Assembly: GCF_019634815.1 (NCBI RefSeq)
Contig: NZ_JAHCAP010000022.1
Span: 1 to 64,000, forward strand
From: Dokdonella sp.
GTDB lineage: Bacteria; Pseudomonadota; Gammaproteobacteria; Xanthomonadales; Rhodanobacteraceae
Direction: 5' to 3'
Length of the DNA stretch: 64,000 nucleotides
Shown: one piece after another, positions 39,184 through 50,318 of the stretch
Layout: each line of letters opens with the position of its first letter
How positions within the stretch are numbered: position 1 is the first letter of the stretch
Position numbers and translations under genes: made by a program
Notes under the pieces: generated by a model
What the model saw: the letters and a program-made list of their open reading frames with translations, nothing else
The model's database searches: none
Told to the model about the DNA's origin: nothing

Positions 39184-39528
39184 ATGAGCGTGAACATGCG
39201 GGAACCCAAGCGATCGGCGCGCATGCCGATCCAGTCGACGGCCTTGATCAGTCGAGGCCTCGACAGCTGGAGCAGCGAAATCCTCGACATTTCGGCGACG
39301 GGTTTGTGCGCGACGCGGCCACCGGGCTGGACCGGCAAGGTCGGCGACACCTTCAACGTCGATATTCTGGTTGGTGAGTCGCTCGACATCCATGTGCTTG
39401 CGCGCGTGGCCCGCATCGAGGGCGACGAGCTGGGTTTTGCCTACTCACGCATTCCCGATGACAAGCAGATCCCGTTGTGGAACCTGCTGGGCAGCTATGC
39501 CGACTCGGACGAGGGCTATTCGTCCTGA
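39184..39528 (+). CDS. PilZ domain protein (c-di-GMP binding)
   Basis: Single PilZ domain of 114 aa. The c-di-GMP binding marks are the N-terminal basic cluster EPKRSARMPI (RxxxR-like) and DISATGLCATRPPG (the D/NxSxxG motif). It is likely a cytosolic effector or adaptor of c-di-GMP signalling; no partner gene is adjacent. A second in-frame ATG at 39196 is possible. A G-rich run just before the ATG acts as the ribosome site. The transposon insertion 29 bp after its stop has moved the shared terminator hairpin 4.6 kb away, so its transcript may read into the element. Confidence 0.88.
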   Translation: MSVNMREPKRSARMPIQSTALISRGLDSWSSEILDISATGLCATRPPGWTGKVGDTFNVDILVGESLDIHVLARVARIEGDELGFAYSRIPDDKQIPLWNLLGSYADSDEGYSS

Positions 39529-39557
39529 GCAATCCGTGCCGCGAGGGCAAAAGAAAT

Positions 39558-39580
39558 GGGTATCCGGATTTTAGTGTGGG
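39558..39580 (+). repeat. Left terminal inverted repeat of the mer transposon
   Basis: Begins GGGTATCCGGA and ends AGTGTGGG; matches the right end at 20 of 23 positions (mismatches at 12, 14 and 16). An AGTGTGGG copy recurs 90 bp further in, at 39663-39670. Confidence 0.93.
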
Positions 39581-39783
39581 AAGACCGCACTAGCCCTTCT
39601 TGTCTGACAGCTCTCGTTCGGTAGGTTTCTGGTATCGCAAGGCTTACGCGCTTTTAGCCTTCAGTGTGGGCTTTGTCTGGCGCATGTCGGTGCAAGGAAA
39701 CAATCAGTGGCAGGTCACCTTGCCCCCGGCTCGAACTGGGGTTTGAGGCGCAGTGGAACGGAAAACCGGGTTAAGCCACGCGC

Positions 39784-40191
39784 CTAGCTCCCGTGCAGAG
39801 AATCGATCAGCGGGCACGACACAGTGCCTCGCTGCGCATGGCACTCGTTGACCAACCGTGACAGCACCGCTTCGATTCGCGTCAGGTCCGCCATCTTGGT
39901 GCGCACGTCGGTGAGCTGGAGCGCAGCCAGCTCGGCGGCTTCGCTGCAGTGAGTGCCGTCCTCAAGCTGTAGGAGTTGGCCGACTTCGTCCAGGTTGAAC
40001 CCCAGCCGCTGGGCGGATTTCACGAAACGCACCCGCGCCACGTCCGCCGATCCGTAGCGGCGAATACTGCCGACGGGCCGACCTGGTTCTGGCAATAACC
40101 CCTTGCGCTGATAGAACCGGATGGTCTCCACGTTGACCCCAGCGGCCTTGGCGAAAGCCCCGATGGTCAGTGTTTGCGGATCGTTCACCAT
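39784..40191 (-). CDS. merR: Mercuric resistance regulator MerR
   Basis: Hg(II)-responsive activator-repressor of 135 aa. The N-terminal winged helix-turn-helix is [38 protein letters not shown]. The three mercury-binding cysteines are at exactly the canonical positions 82, 117 and 126 ([21 protein letters not shown]). It is divergent from merT-merP-merA across a 74-bp intergenic operator-promoter. It binds as a dimer and untwists the 19-bp-spacer promoter when Hg(II) is bound. No merD antagonist is present. Confidence 0.97.
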   Translation of the reverse strand: MVNDPQTLTIGAFAKAAGVNVETIRFYQRKGLLPEPGRPVGSIRRYGSADVARVRFVKSAQRLGFNLDEVGQLLQLEDGTHCSEAAELAALQLTDVRTKMADLTRIEAVLSRLVNECHAQRGTVSCPLIDSLHGS

Positions 40192-40196
40192 CGCGC

Positions 40197-40227
40197 TTGA
40201 CTCCGTACTTGACTACGGAAGTAACCT
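40197..40227 (+). promoter_or_regulatory. mer operator-promoter (PT) with MerR dyad
   Basis: -35 TTGACT (40197-40202), the unusual 19-bp spacer of MerR-controlled promoters, and -10 TAACCT (40222-40227). The MerR dyad TCCGTA-N6-TACGGA fills the spacer (40202-40219). This is nearly the Tn21/Tn501 arrangement. Confidence 0.93.
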
Positions 40228-40265
40228 TAGCGCATCACGCAACGTCTCGGAAGGAGATCCCTCAC

Positions 40266-40616
40266 ATGGCAGACCCCAGCAACGGCCGCGGTGCACTGGC
40301 CGCCGGTGGCCTCGCCGCCATCCTCGCCTCGACCTGCTGCCTCGGTCCGCTGGTGCTGATCACGCTGGGTTTCTCCGGCGCCTGGATCGGCAACTTGACC
40401 GCGCTGGAACCGTACCGGCCGATCTTCATTGGCGTGGCGCTCGTGGCGCTGTTCTTCGCGTGGCGTCGCATCTTCCGGCCGGCTCGCGCCTGCGCGCCGG
40501 ACGACGCATGCGCCGTGCCCCAGGTGCGGACGGCCTACAAGGTGATCTTCTGGATCGTCACCGCCCTGGTGCTGATCGCGCTCGTGTTCCCCTACCTCAT
40601 GCCCCTGTTCTACTGA
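40266..40616 (+). CDS. merT: Mercuric ion transporter MerT
   Basis: Inner-membrane Hg(II) importer of 116 aa with three transmembrane helices, the canonical length. The mercury-binding cysteine pair C24-C25 is in the first helix (STCCLGPL), and C76/C82 lie in the cytoplasmic loop (ARACAPDDACAV), as in Tn501 MerT. It takes Hg(II) from MerP and delivers it to MerA. AAGGAG lies about 9 nt upstream. First gene of the mer operon; merP follows after 12 bp. Confidence 0.97.
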   Translation: MADPSNGRGALAAGGLAAILASTCCLGPLVLITLGFSGAWIGNLTALEPYRPIFIGVALVALFFAWRRIFRPARACAPDDACAVPQVRTAYKVIFWIVTALVLIALVFPYLMPLFY

Positions 40617-40628
40617 AAGGAGATTGCC

Positions 40629-42612
<1,984 letters not shown>

Positions 42613-42694
42613 TGGCTGGGCCTCTTACCTATGCTTCATCGGCTGAATCACAAATTCAGGCTGAAGCGCCGCCTCTTGCACAATGGGCTGAGGA

Positions 42695-44035
42695 CTATTC
42701 GAAATACCCCTCTTCGAGTAGCCGCGCCAGCGTCGGGAGATAGGGGCCGTACTCGACCACGCGCGTGATCTTCTTCTTGCGCGTTGCCGCCGTGGTCATC
42801 CGCTGGAACACGAAGTCCGTGGTCATTGGGTCGTCGTCATCGACCAACACGGTTTCGATAACCGAGCCATCCTTGCGCGCCTTCTTGTCGTAGAGTATGC
42901 GCGCCCGAAGCACCTCGAAGCTGTAACCCCTGCCCATGCGGTTCATGTCTTTGGCCACTCGGTTGACTGACTCAGTATAGGCATTGGTAATCGGCTGCTC
43001 GAAGTAGGCGAAGATTTCGTCGTGCCAGTTGTGCACGGCGGTGGTCAGGTCCTTGAACGTGGCCGCCAATTCGGTCGGAATATTGGCCTGCCACTTCGCG
43101 CAGGCGGCTTCTGCTGCTGGGCGGGTCTTCTGATCCCAGATCGACAGAAATCCTTCCTTGAGCGCGTGGGCTTCGCTTAGGAGCGGGAACTGTTGGAACC
43201 ATTCCCGCATCCGGTCCATATCTCTCCCTGTCAGGTCGTGCTGCCGCTTGAGCAGCAGGAACCGCTCGTCCTTGAGTTTGAGGCGCTGCCGGGTGGACAA
43301 ATCCTTGCGAATGCGCTTGCGCAGCTTCTCCAGCGCGTCGTTCGCCATGCGCTGGATATGGAATCGATCGACCACGATCCGGGCCTGTGGCAGCGTGGCG
43401 CGCACCACCTGCCGATAAACGTGGTACATGTCCATCGCCACCCACTCGACCGAGTCCTTGTCCCGCAGGTCGCGGAAATAGGGCATCAACTCGGCTTTGG
43501 CCCGGCTGGGGCGGATATCGAACACGGTCTTGCGCTCGACGTTGGTGATCATGGCCCGGTACTGGCCGATGATCTTGAGCTCGTCGATACCCAGCACCCG
43601 CGGCGTCCGGAACTGGGTCTTGGCCTCGACCTCCTCGATGAAATCGTCGAAGACGTGGCGGACCGTCTTTTCGTCCACGGCTACTTCCCGGGCAAGGGCC
43701 GCAAAGGTCTTGGAGAAGGACTGGTCGCGGATATAACGCACCAGACGCGCCGTGGCTTGGCGTTTTCCATCAAGGTCCGCCACAGGCTCAAACAAGGTCT
43801 TGGTGCAGCTTGTACAGCGATAGCGACGGCGCTGGATGAAGATCACGACGGGTTTGCCGTGCGTCGGTGTGTCCTGAAACGACTGTTCCTGTGAGCCGTG
43901 ACCATGCAGGCGTCCGGTCTTGCACAGCGGGCAGGTCACCCACTGATTGACGCCTTCGGCCTTGACGACGTAACTGTCCTCGCTGGTCAGGATTTCAAGC
44001 GTCTTCAGGCTTCGCAGCTGGAGAAAGTCCGTCAC
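42695..44035 (-). CDS. tnpA: ISL3 family transposase
   Basis: DDE transposase of 446 aa. The N-terminal zinc-finger region has two CxxC pairs (CPLCKTG and CTSC) in the typical ISL3 spacing, then a helix-turn-helix (AALAREVAVDEKTVRHVFDDF). The DDE core includes VLGIDELKIIGQYRAMITNV (first D), VEWVAMDMYHVYRQVVRATLPQARIVVDRFHIQRMAND (second D region) and the YTESVNRVAKDMNRMGRGYSFEVLRARILY block with the catalytic Glu. The gene is full length with no frameshift, so the element should be transposition-competent. It is convergent with merA and lies 143 bp from the right end. Confidence 0.95.
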   Translation of the reverse strand: MTDFLQLRSLKTLEILTSEDSYVVKAEGVNQWVTCPLCKTGRLHGHGSQEQSFQDTPTHGKPVVIFIQRRRYRCTSCTKTLFEPVADLDGKRQATARLVRYIRDQSFSKTFAALAREVAVDEKTVRHVFDDFIEEVEAKTQFRTPRVLGIDELKIIGQYRAMITNVERKTVFDIRPSRAKAELMPYFRDLRDKDSVEWVAMDMYHVYRQVVRATLPQARIVVDRFHIQRMANDALEKLRKRIRKDLSTRQRLKLKDERFLLLKRQHDLTGRDMDRMREWFQQFPLLSEAHALKEGFLSIWDQKTRPAAEAACAKWQANIPTELAATFKDLTTAVHNWHDEIFAYFEQPITNAYTESVNRVAKDMNRMGRGYSFEVLRARILYDKKARKDGSVIETVLVDDDDPMTTDFVFQRMTTAATRKKKITRVVEYGPYLPTLARLLEEGYFE

Positions 44036-44155
44036 TCAGCACCTTGGGCGAACCCACACTGAAATCCGACTTTTACTCTAGCACATCCGCTCAGCCGTCC
44101 AACACCAAAATCCATTCTTTGAAAGTGATAGCTACAAAGACCCAAGGAGCCAGAA

Positions 44156-44178
44156 CCCACACCAGATTCCGGATACCC
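44156..44178 (-). repeat. Right terminal inverted repeat of the mer transposon
   Basis: Inverted copy of the left end, ending CCGGATACCC at 44178. A related segment CCCACACTGAAATCCGA lies inside at 44053-44069, close to the transposase start, and is even more like the left end. The 98 bp between this inner copy and the right end hold no gene. Confidence 0.93.
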
Positions 44179-44181
44179 AAA

Positions 44182-44208
44182 GAAATCCCGCCTCGGAGGC
44201 GGGATTTC
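44182..44208. terminator. Bidirectional terminator downstream of fadD, at the transposon insertion point
   Basis: A 12-bp perfect stem (GAAATCCCGCCT with AGGCGGGATTTC) around a 3-nt loop. On the minus strand it is followed by TTT from the target duplication, keeping the U-rich tail for fadD; on the plus strand by ATTTTGC. Before insertion it would also have served the PilZ gene. Confidence 0.8.
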
Positions 44209-44247
44209 ATTTTGCACGCTTGATCCCGTTCGCGCTGGAGCGGGCAT

Positions 44248-45930
44248 TCAGCTCTTGGGTGAGGGGTCACGCAATTCGCGGCGGAGGATCTTGCCGACGT
44301 TGGTCTTGGGCAGGCTGTCGCGGAACTCGACGTGGCGCGGCTGCTTGTAGCCGGTGAGGTTGGCCTTGCAGTGTTTGAGCACGTCCTCTGCGGTCAGCGC
44401 CGGATCCTTCTTGACGATCACCAGCTTGACGGCCTCGCCTGACTTTTCATCGGGCACGCCGACCGCGGCGACTTCGAGCACGCCAGGAAGCAGGGCAACG
44501 ACATCCTCGATCTCGTTGGGATAGACGTTGAAGCCGGAGACCAGGATCATGTCCTTCTTGCGGTCGACTATGTAGACGTAGCCGCGCTCGTCGATGCGCG
44601 CGATGTCGCCAGTGCGCAGGGCGCCATCGGCGGTCATGACCTTGGCGGTTTCCTCGGGGCGATTCCAGTAGCCCTTCATCACCTGTGGTCCCTGCACGCA
44701 CAGTTCACCGACTTCACCGTTGGGCAGGATCTTGCCGTCGTCATCGCGGATCGTGACCACGGTGGACGGCACCGGCAGTCCGATCGAGCCGTTGTATTCG
44801 GCCAGGTCGAGCGGGTTGATGCAAACCGCCGGCGAGGTTTCGGTGAGGCCGTAGGCTTCGGCGAGCGTGCAGCCGGTTGCCTTCTTCCAGCGCTCGGCGA
44901 CCGCGCGCTGCACGGCCATGCCGCCACCGAGGGTGAGGTGCAGATTCGAAAAATCGACCTGATCGAAGCCTGGCGTATTGAGCAGGCCCGCGAACAGGGT
45001 GTTGACGCCGGTGAGCGCAGTGAAGCGCAGGTTCTTGATCGTCTTGACGAAGCCGGGCATGTCGCGCGGATTGGTGATGAGAACGTTGAAACCGCCCGAG
45101 CGCGCAAAGGTGAGGAAGTTCGCCGTGAGCGCGAAGATGTGGTACAGCGGCAGCGCGGTGACGATGATTTCGCTGCCCTCGCGCACCACGGGCGCGAGCC
45201 AGGCCGATGCCTGCAACATGTTCGCGATCATGTTGCGATGAGTGAGCTCGGCGCCCTTGGCGACGCCGGTGGTGCCACCGGTGTACTGCAGGAAGGCGGC
45301 ATCTTCGGGGCCGATTTCAATCTTGCCCAGGGTCGATCGCGTGCCGCGACCGAGCGCTTCGTTGAAGCGCAGCGCGTTGGGCAGCGAGTAGTCGGGCACC
45401 ATCTTCTTGACGTGGCGCACCACGAAGTTGGTGAGCAAGGATTTTGGGAAGCCGAGCAGGTCGCCGACGCCGGTGCAGATCACGTGCTTGCAGTGCGTGC
45501 CGCCGATCACCTCGGCGACCGTGTGGGCAAAGTTGTCGACCACGATGATCGCACTGGCGCCGGAATCCTCGAGCTGGTGCTTGAGCTCGCGCGCCGTGTA
45601 GAGTGGATTGACGTTGACCACCACCAGACCCGCACGCAGGATCGCCATGATCGCGATTGGATACTGCAGCAGGTTGGGCATCATGATCGCGACGCGATCG
45701 CCCTTGGCGAGCTTGAGGTCGTTGACGAGGAATGCGGCAAAGCTTGCGCTCAGCCGGTCGAGATCGGCATAGGTCAGCGTGCGCCCCATGTTGCTGAAGG
45801 CCGGCCGGTGACGGAAGCGGTTGCAGGCCTCGGCGAGCATCGCAGCCACCGACGGATACTGATCGAGGTCGATGTCCGCAGTCACGCCTGCCGGATAATT
45901 GGCCAGCCACGGGCGTTGTGAATTGTCCAT
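44248..45930 (-). CDS. fadD: Long-chain fatty-acid-CoA ligase (FadD)
   Basis: AMP-forming acyl-CoA synthetase of 560 aa (E. coli FadD 561) that activates imported fatty acids for beta-oxidation at the inner membrane. The P-loop-like AMP motif is [20 protein letters not shown], then the adenine pocket [13 protein letters not shown], the hinge [26 protein letters not shown] (FACS motif), and the catalytic Lys in [15 protein letters not shown]. The start at 45930 matches the family ([16 protein letters not shown]); a longer frame is spurious. It is divergent from a lipoprotein gene and ends at the terminator beside the transposon. Confidence 0.95.
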   Translation of the reverse strand: MDNSQRPWLANYPAGVTADIDLDQYPSVAAMLAEACNRFRHRPAFSNMGRTLTYADLDRLSASFAAFLVNDLKLAKGDRVAIMMPNLLQYPIAIMAILRAGLVVVNVNPLYTARELKHQLEDSGASAIIVVDNFAHTVAEVIGGTHCKHVICTGVGDLLGFPKSLLTNFVVRHVKKMVPDYSLPNALRFNEALGRGTRSTLGKIEIGPEDAAFLQYTGGTTGVAKGAELTHRNMIANMLQASAWLAPVVREGSEIIVTALPLYHIFALTANFLTFARSGGFNVLITNPRDMPGFVKTIKNLRFTALTGVNTLFAGLLNTPGFDQVDFSNLHLTLGGGMAVQRAVAERWKKATGCTLAEAYGLTETSPAVCINPLDLAEYNGSIGLPVPSTVVTIRDDDGKILPNGEVGELCVQGPQVMKGYWNRPEETAKVMTADGALRTGDIARIDERGYVYIVDRKKDMILVSGFNVYPNEIEDVVALLPGVLEVAAVGVPDEKSGEAVKLVIVKKDPALTAEDVLKHCKANLTGYKQPRHVEFRDSLPKTNVGKILRRELRDPSPKS

Positions 45931-46067
45931 GTATGCTCCCCCAGCGAGTGGTCGCGCGGCGGGCGCCGCAGCGGTCAGGCGCGCGCGCGTCTGGCGCGCG
46001 CCTGGTTTCGATTGCAACACAAGCTTTCGCGCAGCGGCAAGCGGCGATGCAGCGCGGGGAGGGACGA

Positions 46068-46499
46068 ATGAGGCGATTGGGCTGGCTTTTCGTGGCGGTG
46101 ACGCTGTTGCTTGGCGCCTGCGCACGCACTTCGGATGAAGACGCGATCCGCGCCGCAATCGAACGCGGTGCGCAGGCAATCCAGGAGCGTGATGCGGGCG
46201 AGCTGGCTGGGCTCGTCAGCGATGATTTCATCGGCAATGATGAGCTCGACCGCGCAGGGCTCGCCAACCATCTGCGCGGCCAGTTCGTGGTGGCGCGGGC
46301 GATCGCGGTGCAGGTCGGCGGCATCGAGGTCGAGGTCAGGGGCGAGCGTGCAACCGCGCGCTTTGATGTCTTGATCAGCGACAGCAGCGGACGCTGGATT
46401 CCCGATCGCGCCACCACCTTGCATTTCACCACCGGCTGGCGTCGCAGCGGCGGCGAGTGGTTGTGCAACAACGCGAAGTGGTCGGGCGCCGACGAGTAG
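46068..46499 (+). CDS. NTF2-like (SnoaL/DUF4440 type) lipoprotein
   Basis: Protein of 143 aa. The signal peptide ends in lipobox LLGAC (Cys19), so it is a predicted lipoprotein. The mature part reads as a small alpha+beta cone: [36 protein letters not shown], then beta strands ending in [25 protein letters not shown], the usual pattern of DUF4440/SnoaL-like domains (helix plus W-containing last strands). Function unknown. GGGGAGGG lies upstream of the ATG at 46068, fixing this start against a longer frame overlapping fadD. It is convergent with acnA. Confidence 0.75.
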   Translation: MRRLGWLFVAVTLLLGACARTSDEDAIRAAIERGAQAIQERDAGELAGLVSDDFIGNDELDRAGLANHLRGQFVVARAIAVQVGGIEVEVRGERATARFDVLISDSSGRWIPDRATTLHFTTGWRRSGGEWLCNNAKWSGADE

Positions 46500-46544
46500 C
46501 CTTGCGCGGGGCAGGTGGCGCCTCGCCGGCGGTCGACGCGGGAA

Positions 46545-46583
46545 CCGCCCTGCGCCGAGCCGGAGCGGCTGCGCGCAGGGCGG
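46545..46583. terminator. Hairpin between convergent lipoprotein gene and acnA
   Basis: An 11-bp perfect stem (CCGCCCTGCGC with GCGCAGGGCGG) around a 17-nt loop lies between two convergent stop codons. No T-tract; probably a terminator or mRNA 3'-end stabiliser. Confidence 0.4.
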
Positions 46584-46599
46584 ACCTTGTGCGGTCGCT

Positions 46600-49350
46600 T
46601 CAGGCGGCCTTGTGGCCGGCGAGTTGACGCAGCACGTATTGCAGGATGCCGCCGTGCTGGTAGAACTCGCGCTCCTTGGGCGTGAGCAGCAGCACCTTGG
46701 CGGTGAACTGCTTCTTGCTGCCATCGGCGGCGGTCGCGGTGATTTGCACCTGTTTCGCCTTGCCGCCTTCGAGGCCGCTGATGTCGTAGGTTTCCTTGCC
46801 GTCGAGGCCGATTGACCTGGCGTTTTCACCGTCCTTGAACTGCAGTGGCAGCACGCCCATGCCGACCAGATTGGAGCGGTGGATGCGCTCGAAACTTTCG
46901 GCGATCACCGCCTTGACCCCGAGCAACAAGGTGCCCTTGGCCGCCCAGTCACGCGAGGAGCCGGTGCCGTATTCCTTGCCGGCAATCACCACCAGTGGCG
47001 TGCCATCACCCTTGTACTTCATGGCCGCGTCGTAGATCGCCATTTGCTCTCCGCTGGGCACGTGCAGCGTGTAGCCGCCCTCGACGTCATCGAGCAACTG
47101 GTTCTTGATGCGGATGTTGGCGAAGGTGCCGCGCACCATCACGTCGTCGTTGCCGCGGCGCGAGCCGTAGGAATTGAAATCCTTGGGCTCCACGCCCTTG
47201 CCCATGAGGAAGCGTCCGGCCGGGCTGTCCTTCTTGATCGAGCCAGCCGGGGAAATGTGATCGGTGGTGATCGAATCACCGAACAGGCCGAGCACGCGTG
47301 CGCCGTGGATGTCGGCTTGTGCGGCCAGGGCCATCGTCATGCCGTCGAAGTAGGGCGGGTTCTTGATGTAGGTCGAATCGGTCCAGCGGTAGACCGCGTC
47401 GTTGGGCGGTGTCAGGCTGTTCCAGCGCGTGTCGCCATTGAAGACTTCGCCGTAGGTCTTCTTGAACATTTCGGGCGTGATCGCGCCGCGCATGCTGTCG
47501 GCGATTTCCTGATTGGATGGCCAGATGTCCCTGAGGTAGACCGGCTTGCCGTCGCTGCCGATACCCAGTGGTTCGCGCGTGAGGTCGAGATCGAGCGTGC
47601 CGGCGAGTGCGTAAGCGACCACCAGCGGCGGCGAAGCGAGGTAGTTCATCTTCACTTCGGGGTGGATACGGCCCTCGAAGTTGCGGTTGCCCGATAGCAC
47701 CGAGGCGACCGCCAGATCGCCATCGCCGATGCCGCGGCTGATTTCGTGCCACAAGGGGCCGGAATTGCCGATGCAGGTGGTGCAGCCGTAACCGACCAGA
47801 TAGAAGCCGACCTTCTCCAGCTCGCGCAGCAGGTTCGTCTTCTCCAGGTAATCGGTGACGACCTTGGAGCCGGGCGCGAGCGAAGTCTTGACCCAGGGCT
47901 TGGCCTTGAGGCCGCGCGCGGCGGCATTGCGCGCGAGCAGGCCCGCACCGATCATCACCGCGGGATTGGAGGTGTTGGTGCACGAGGTGATCGCGGCGAT
48001 CACCACGGCGCCGTCGTAGAGGCTGAATTGATGGCCCTTGTGCTCGACCCGTACGCCGCCGTTGATGATGTCGTTGGCCTGGTTGCCGATCGCGACCGCG
48101 CCGCCTTCGTTGGCGAAGTCGGCGACATCGGCGTCACGCGGCTTGCGGTGCGCGGTGAGTGCCGCGATGACGGCATGACTGGTCTGCTTGACGTCCTCGA
48201 GTGCGACCCGATCCTGCGGCCGCTTGGGGCCGGCCATCGATGGGCGCACGCTGGCGAGGTCGAGGTCGAGGATGGTCGAGTATTCGGATTGTGGCGCGCT
48301 GTCGTCGTGCCAGAGACCTTGTTCCCTCGCATAGGCCTCGATCAGGCGGATGTGCTCCTCGCTGCGGCCAGACAGGCGCAGGTAATTGAGTGATTCGGCA
48401 TCGATCGGGAAGATCGCGCAGGTCGCGCCGTATTCCGGCGACATGTTGCCGATGGTGGCGCGATCGGCGATTGGCAGGTGCTTGAGGCCATCGCCGAAGA
48501 ATTCGACGAACTTGCCGACCACGCCGAGCTTGCGCAGCGCCTGGGCCACGGTGAGCACGAGGTCGGTGGCCGTGACGCCTTCACCGAGCCGGCCATGTAG
48601 CTTCACGCCGACCACCTGCGGAATCAGCATCGACGAGGGCTGGCCGAGCATCGCCGCCTCGGCCTCGATACCGCCCACGCCCCAGCCGAGGATGCCCAGG
48701 CCGTTGACCATCGTGGTGTGGCTGTCGGTGCCGAACAGGGTGTCGGGCCATGCCCACAGTTCGCCGTTGCGCTCGCCGGTCATCACCACGCGCGAGAGAT
48801 ACTCGAGATTGACCTGATGCACGATGCCGGTATCGGGGGGTACCACGCGGAAATTGCTGAACGCCTTCTGGCCCCAGCGCAGGAAGGTGTAGCGCTCCTT
48901 GTTGCGCTCGAATTCGATCTGCGCGTTCTTCTCCAGCGCATCGGCCGAACCGAACACGTCGACCTGTACCGAGTGGTCGATCACCAGTTCCAGCGGCACC
49001 ACCGGATTGATCTGGGTGGCATCCCCGCCGAGCTTGACCACCGCATCGCGCATGGCGGCGAGGTCGACCACGCAGGGCACGCCGGTGAAGTCCTGCAGGA
49101 TCACGCGCGCGGGCGTGAAGGCGATTTCGGTGTCGGGTTCCTTGCTGGCGTCCCAACGCGCCACCGCCTCGATCTCCCTGGCGGTGATGTTGACGCCATC
49201 CTCGTTGCGCATGAGGTTCTCGAGCAGGATCTTCATCGAGTAGGGCAGGCGCTGGATGTCGAAACGCTCGCCGAGCTTGCGCAGGCTGGAAATCCGGTAG
49301 CGCTTGCCATCGACCTCGATCACGGATTGACAGGTGCTGGATTGGCTCAT
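46600..49350 (-). CDS. acnA: Aconitate hydratase A (AcnA)
   Basis: [4Fe-4S] aconitase of the AcnA/IRP type, 916 aa, converting citrate to isocitrate; in E. coli the stress-stable isoform. Cluster cysteines are in [12 protein letters not shown] and in [14 protein letters not shown]. The swivel domain carries [54 protein letters not shown] precedes the ATG at 49350; the longer frame upstream is not family-like. It is divergent from vapB-vapC and acnB, so the two aconitases are near neighbours. Confidence 0.97.
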   Translation of the reverse strand: MSQSSTCQSVIEVDGKRYRISSLRKLGERFDIQRLPYSMKILLENLMRNEDGVNITAREIEAVARWDASKEPDTEIAFTPARVILQDFTGVPCVVDLAAMRDAVVKLGGDATQINPVVPLELVIDHSVQVDVFGSADALEKNAQIEFERNKERYTFLRWGQKAFSNFRVVPPDTGIVHQVNLEYLSRVVMTGERNGELWAWPDTLFGTDSHTTMVNGLGILGWGVGGIEAEAAMLGQPSSMLIPQVVGVKLHGRLGEGVTATDLVLTVAQALRKLGVVGKFVEFFGDGLKHLPIADRATIGNMSPEYGATCAIFPIDAESLNYLRLSGRSEEHIRLIEAYAREQGLWHDDSAPQSEYSTILDLDLASVRPSMAGPKRPQDRVALEDVKQTSHAVIAALTAHRKPRDADVADFANEGGAVAIGNQANDIINGGVRVEHKGHQFSLYDGAVVIAAITSCTNTSNPAVMIGAGLLARNAAARGLKAKPWVKTSLAPGSKVVTDYLEKTNLLRELEKVGFYLVGYGCTTCIGNSGPLWHEISRGIGDGDLAVASVLSGNRNFEGRIHPEVKMNYLASPPLVVAYALAGTLDLDLTREPLGIGSDGKPVYLRDIWPSNQEIADSMRGAITPEMFKKTYGEVFNGDTRWNSLTPPNDAVYRWTDSTYIKNPPYFDGMTMALAAQADIHGARVLGLFGDSITTDHISPAGSIKKDSPAGRFLMGKGVEPKDFNSYGSRRGNDDVMVRGTFANIRIKNQLLDDVEGGYTLHVPSGEQMAIYDAAMKYKGDGTPLVVIAGKEYGTGSSRDWAAKGTLLLGVKAVIAESFERIHRSNLVGMGVLPLQFKDGENARSIGLDGKETYDISGLEGGKAKQVQITATAADGSKKQFTAKVLLLTPKEREFYQHGGILQYVLRQLAGHKAA

Positions 49351-49488
49351 GGCTGGCTCCTTGGATGGGTTGGAATGGACTTGGCCTGGCGCGGATGGCG
49401 GCGCGGTGGTGGTTGCGTGGGGCGTCTGCGCCAACGCGCCATTATCCGCCGACCGCTTGCTGGCAGGGATCGGTCACAGTATGCGATC

Positions 49489-49527
49489 TTGAGTATGAAT
49501 GGATGGGTATGTATGATCCATGCATAC
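49489..49527 (+). promoter_or_regulatory. vapBC promoter with overlapping operator palindrome
   Basis: -35 TTGAGT (49489-49494), 17-bp spacer, -10 TATGAT (49512-49517). The inverted repeat GTATGTATG-ATC-CATGCATAC (49507-49527, 8 of 9 pairs) covers the -10, and further AGTATG copies lie upstream. This is the expected place for autorepression by the antitoxin-toxin complex. Confidence 0.65.
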
Positions 49528-49551
49528 TTTTTCGGCTCGGTGGAGTCAGCG

Positions 49552-49797
49552 ATGGAAGTCAGCGTTGCCGAGCGTGGCCAGATCACCTTGCCCAAGGCAG
49601 TGCGCGACGCGCTGGGCCTGGTCAAGGGCAGTACGCTCAAGGTTGAGCTCGAAGGCAGTCGCATCGTGCTGCGCAAGAGTGTCGATGACGCGATTTCGCG
49701 TGCGCGCGGCCGCTTCAAGCTCGATGGGTTTGAGTCCACCGCACATGCCCTGCGCGCAATCCGTGGACGTGCGCCGGGTGATCCGCTCAAGGACTGA
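49552..49797 (+). CDS. vapB: AbrB/SpoVT-type antitoxin (VapB-like)
   Basis: Protein of 81 aa. The N-terminal swapped-hairpin AbrB fold is EVSVAERGQITLPKAVRDALGLVKGSTLKVELEGSRIVLRK, the classical DNA-binding half of VapB/MazE-type antitoxins. The C-terminal 35 residues (DDAISRARGRFKLDGFESTAHALRAIRGRAPGDPLKD) should wrap the toxin. GGAG lies about 6 nt before the ATG at 49552; an earlier in-frame ATG at 49513 lies inside the promoter and is rejected. The toxin gene starts 5 bp downstream. Confidence 0.88.
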   Translation: MEVSVAERGQITLPKAVRDALGLVKGSTLKVELEGSRIVLRKSVDDAISRARGRFKLDGFESTAHALRAIRGRAPGDPLKD

Positions 49798-49802
49798 AGG
49801 CA

Positions 49803-50204
49803 ATGATCGCGATCGACACCTCGGTGCTGGTTGACCTGCTTGCCGATGGGCCGCAGGCCGATGCCGCCGAGGCCTGTCTGCGCCAATGCCTGGGCGCGGG
49901 CCCGGTGGTGGTGTGCGAAGTGGTGCTGGCCGAGGTCTGCAGCGCACTGCGCGATGGCGCCGAAGCGCTGGCCGCGCTCGAAGACATGAGCCTGCGCTTT
50001 TCGCCGATCGAAGCCAAATCAGCCTTGCGTGCCGGCGAGATGCAGCGTCGCCATCGCCAGCGCACCGATGCGCAATGGCGCGCGGTGCCGGATTTTCTCA
50101 TCGGTGCGCATGCGCTGCTCCAGTGCAATGGCCTGATCACCGCCGATCGGGATTTCTATCGCCAGTATTTCAAGGGACTGAAATTGATCGTGCCCGCCAG
50201 TTGA
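49803..50204 (+). CDS. vapC: PIN-domain ribonuclease toxin (VapC-like)
   Basis: Protein of 133 aa with a PIN fold. The acidic metal site is Asp5 (IAIDTSVLVDLL), Glu44 (VVLAEVCSALR), Asp97 (VPDFLIGAHALL) and Asp115 (LITADRDFYRQYFKGLKLI); all four are present, so the toxin should be active. VapC toxins cut tRNAs or rRNA and are neutralised by VapB. Located between acnA and acnB, with acnB 114 bp downstream. A stop-to-start gap of 5 bp from vapB means one transcript. Confidence 0.9.
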   Translation: MIAIDTSVLVDLLADGPQADAAEACLRQCLGAGPVVVCEVVLAEVCSALRDGAEALAALEDMSLRFSPIEAKSALRAGEMQRRHRQRTDAQWRAVPDFLIGAHALLQCNGLITADRDFYRQYFKGLKLIVPAS

Positions 50205-50318
50205 AGTGATCCCGAATCGTCCCGGCAGCCCGTCTCGCGCAATGGGGATCGCGTGGCGTGTTGTCGGGATCAAGTCGAAATGAAGCTGTCTCTTTTCCCG
50301 CCTTCCGGAGTTGCAACG

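Noticed and set aside
39529..39783. tRNA or small RNA gene in the region left of merR
   Set aside because: No cloverleaf or T-loop consensus; explained as the transposon left end with subterminal repeats.
44032..44247. 71-aa ORF across the right end of the transposon
   Set aside because: It crosses the element boundary and the terminator hairpin, and has no resemblance to a known protein.
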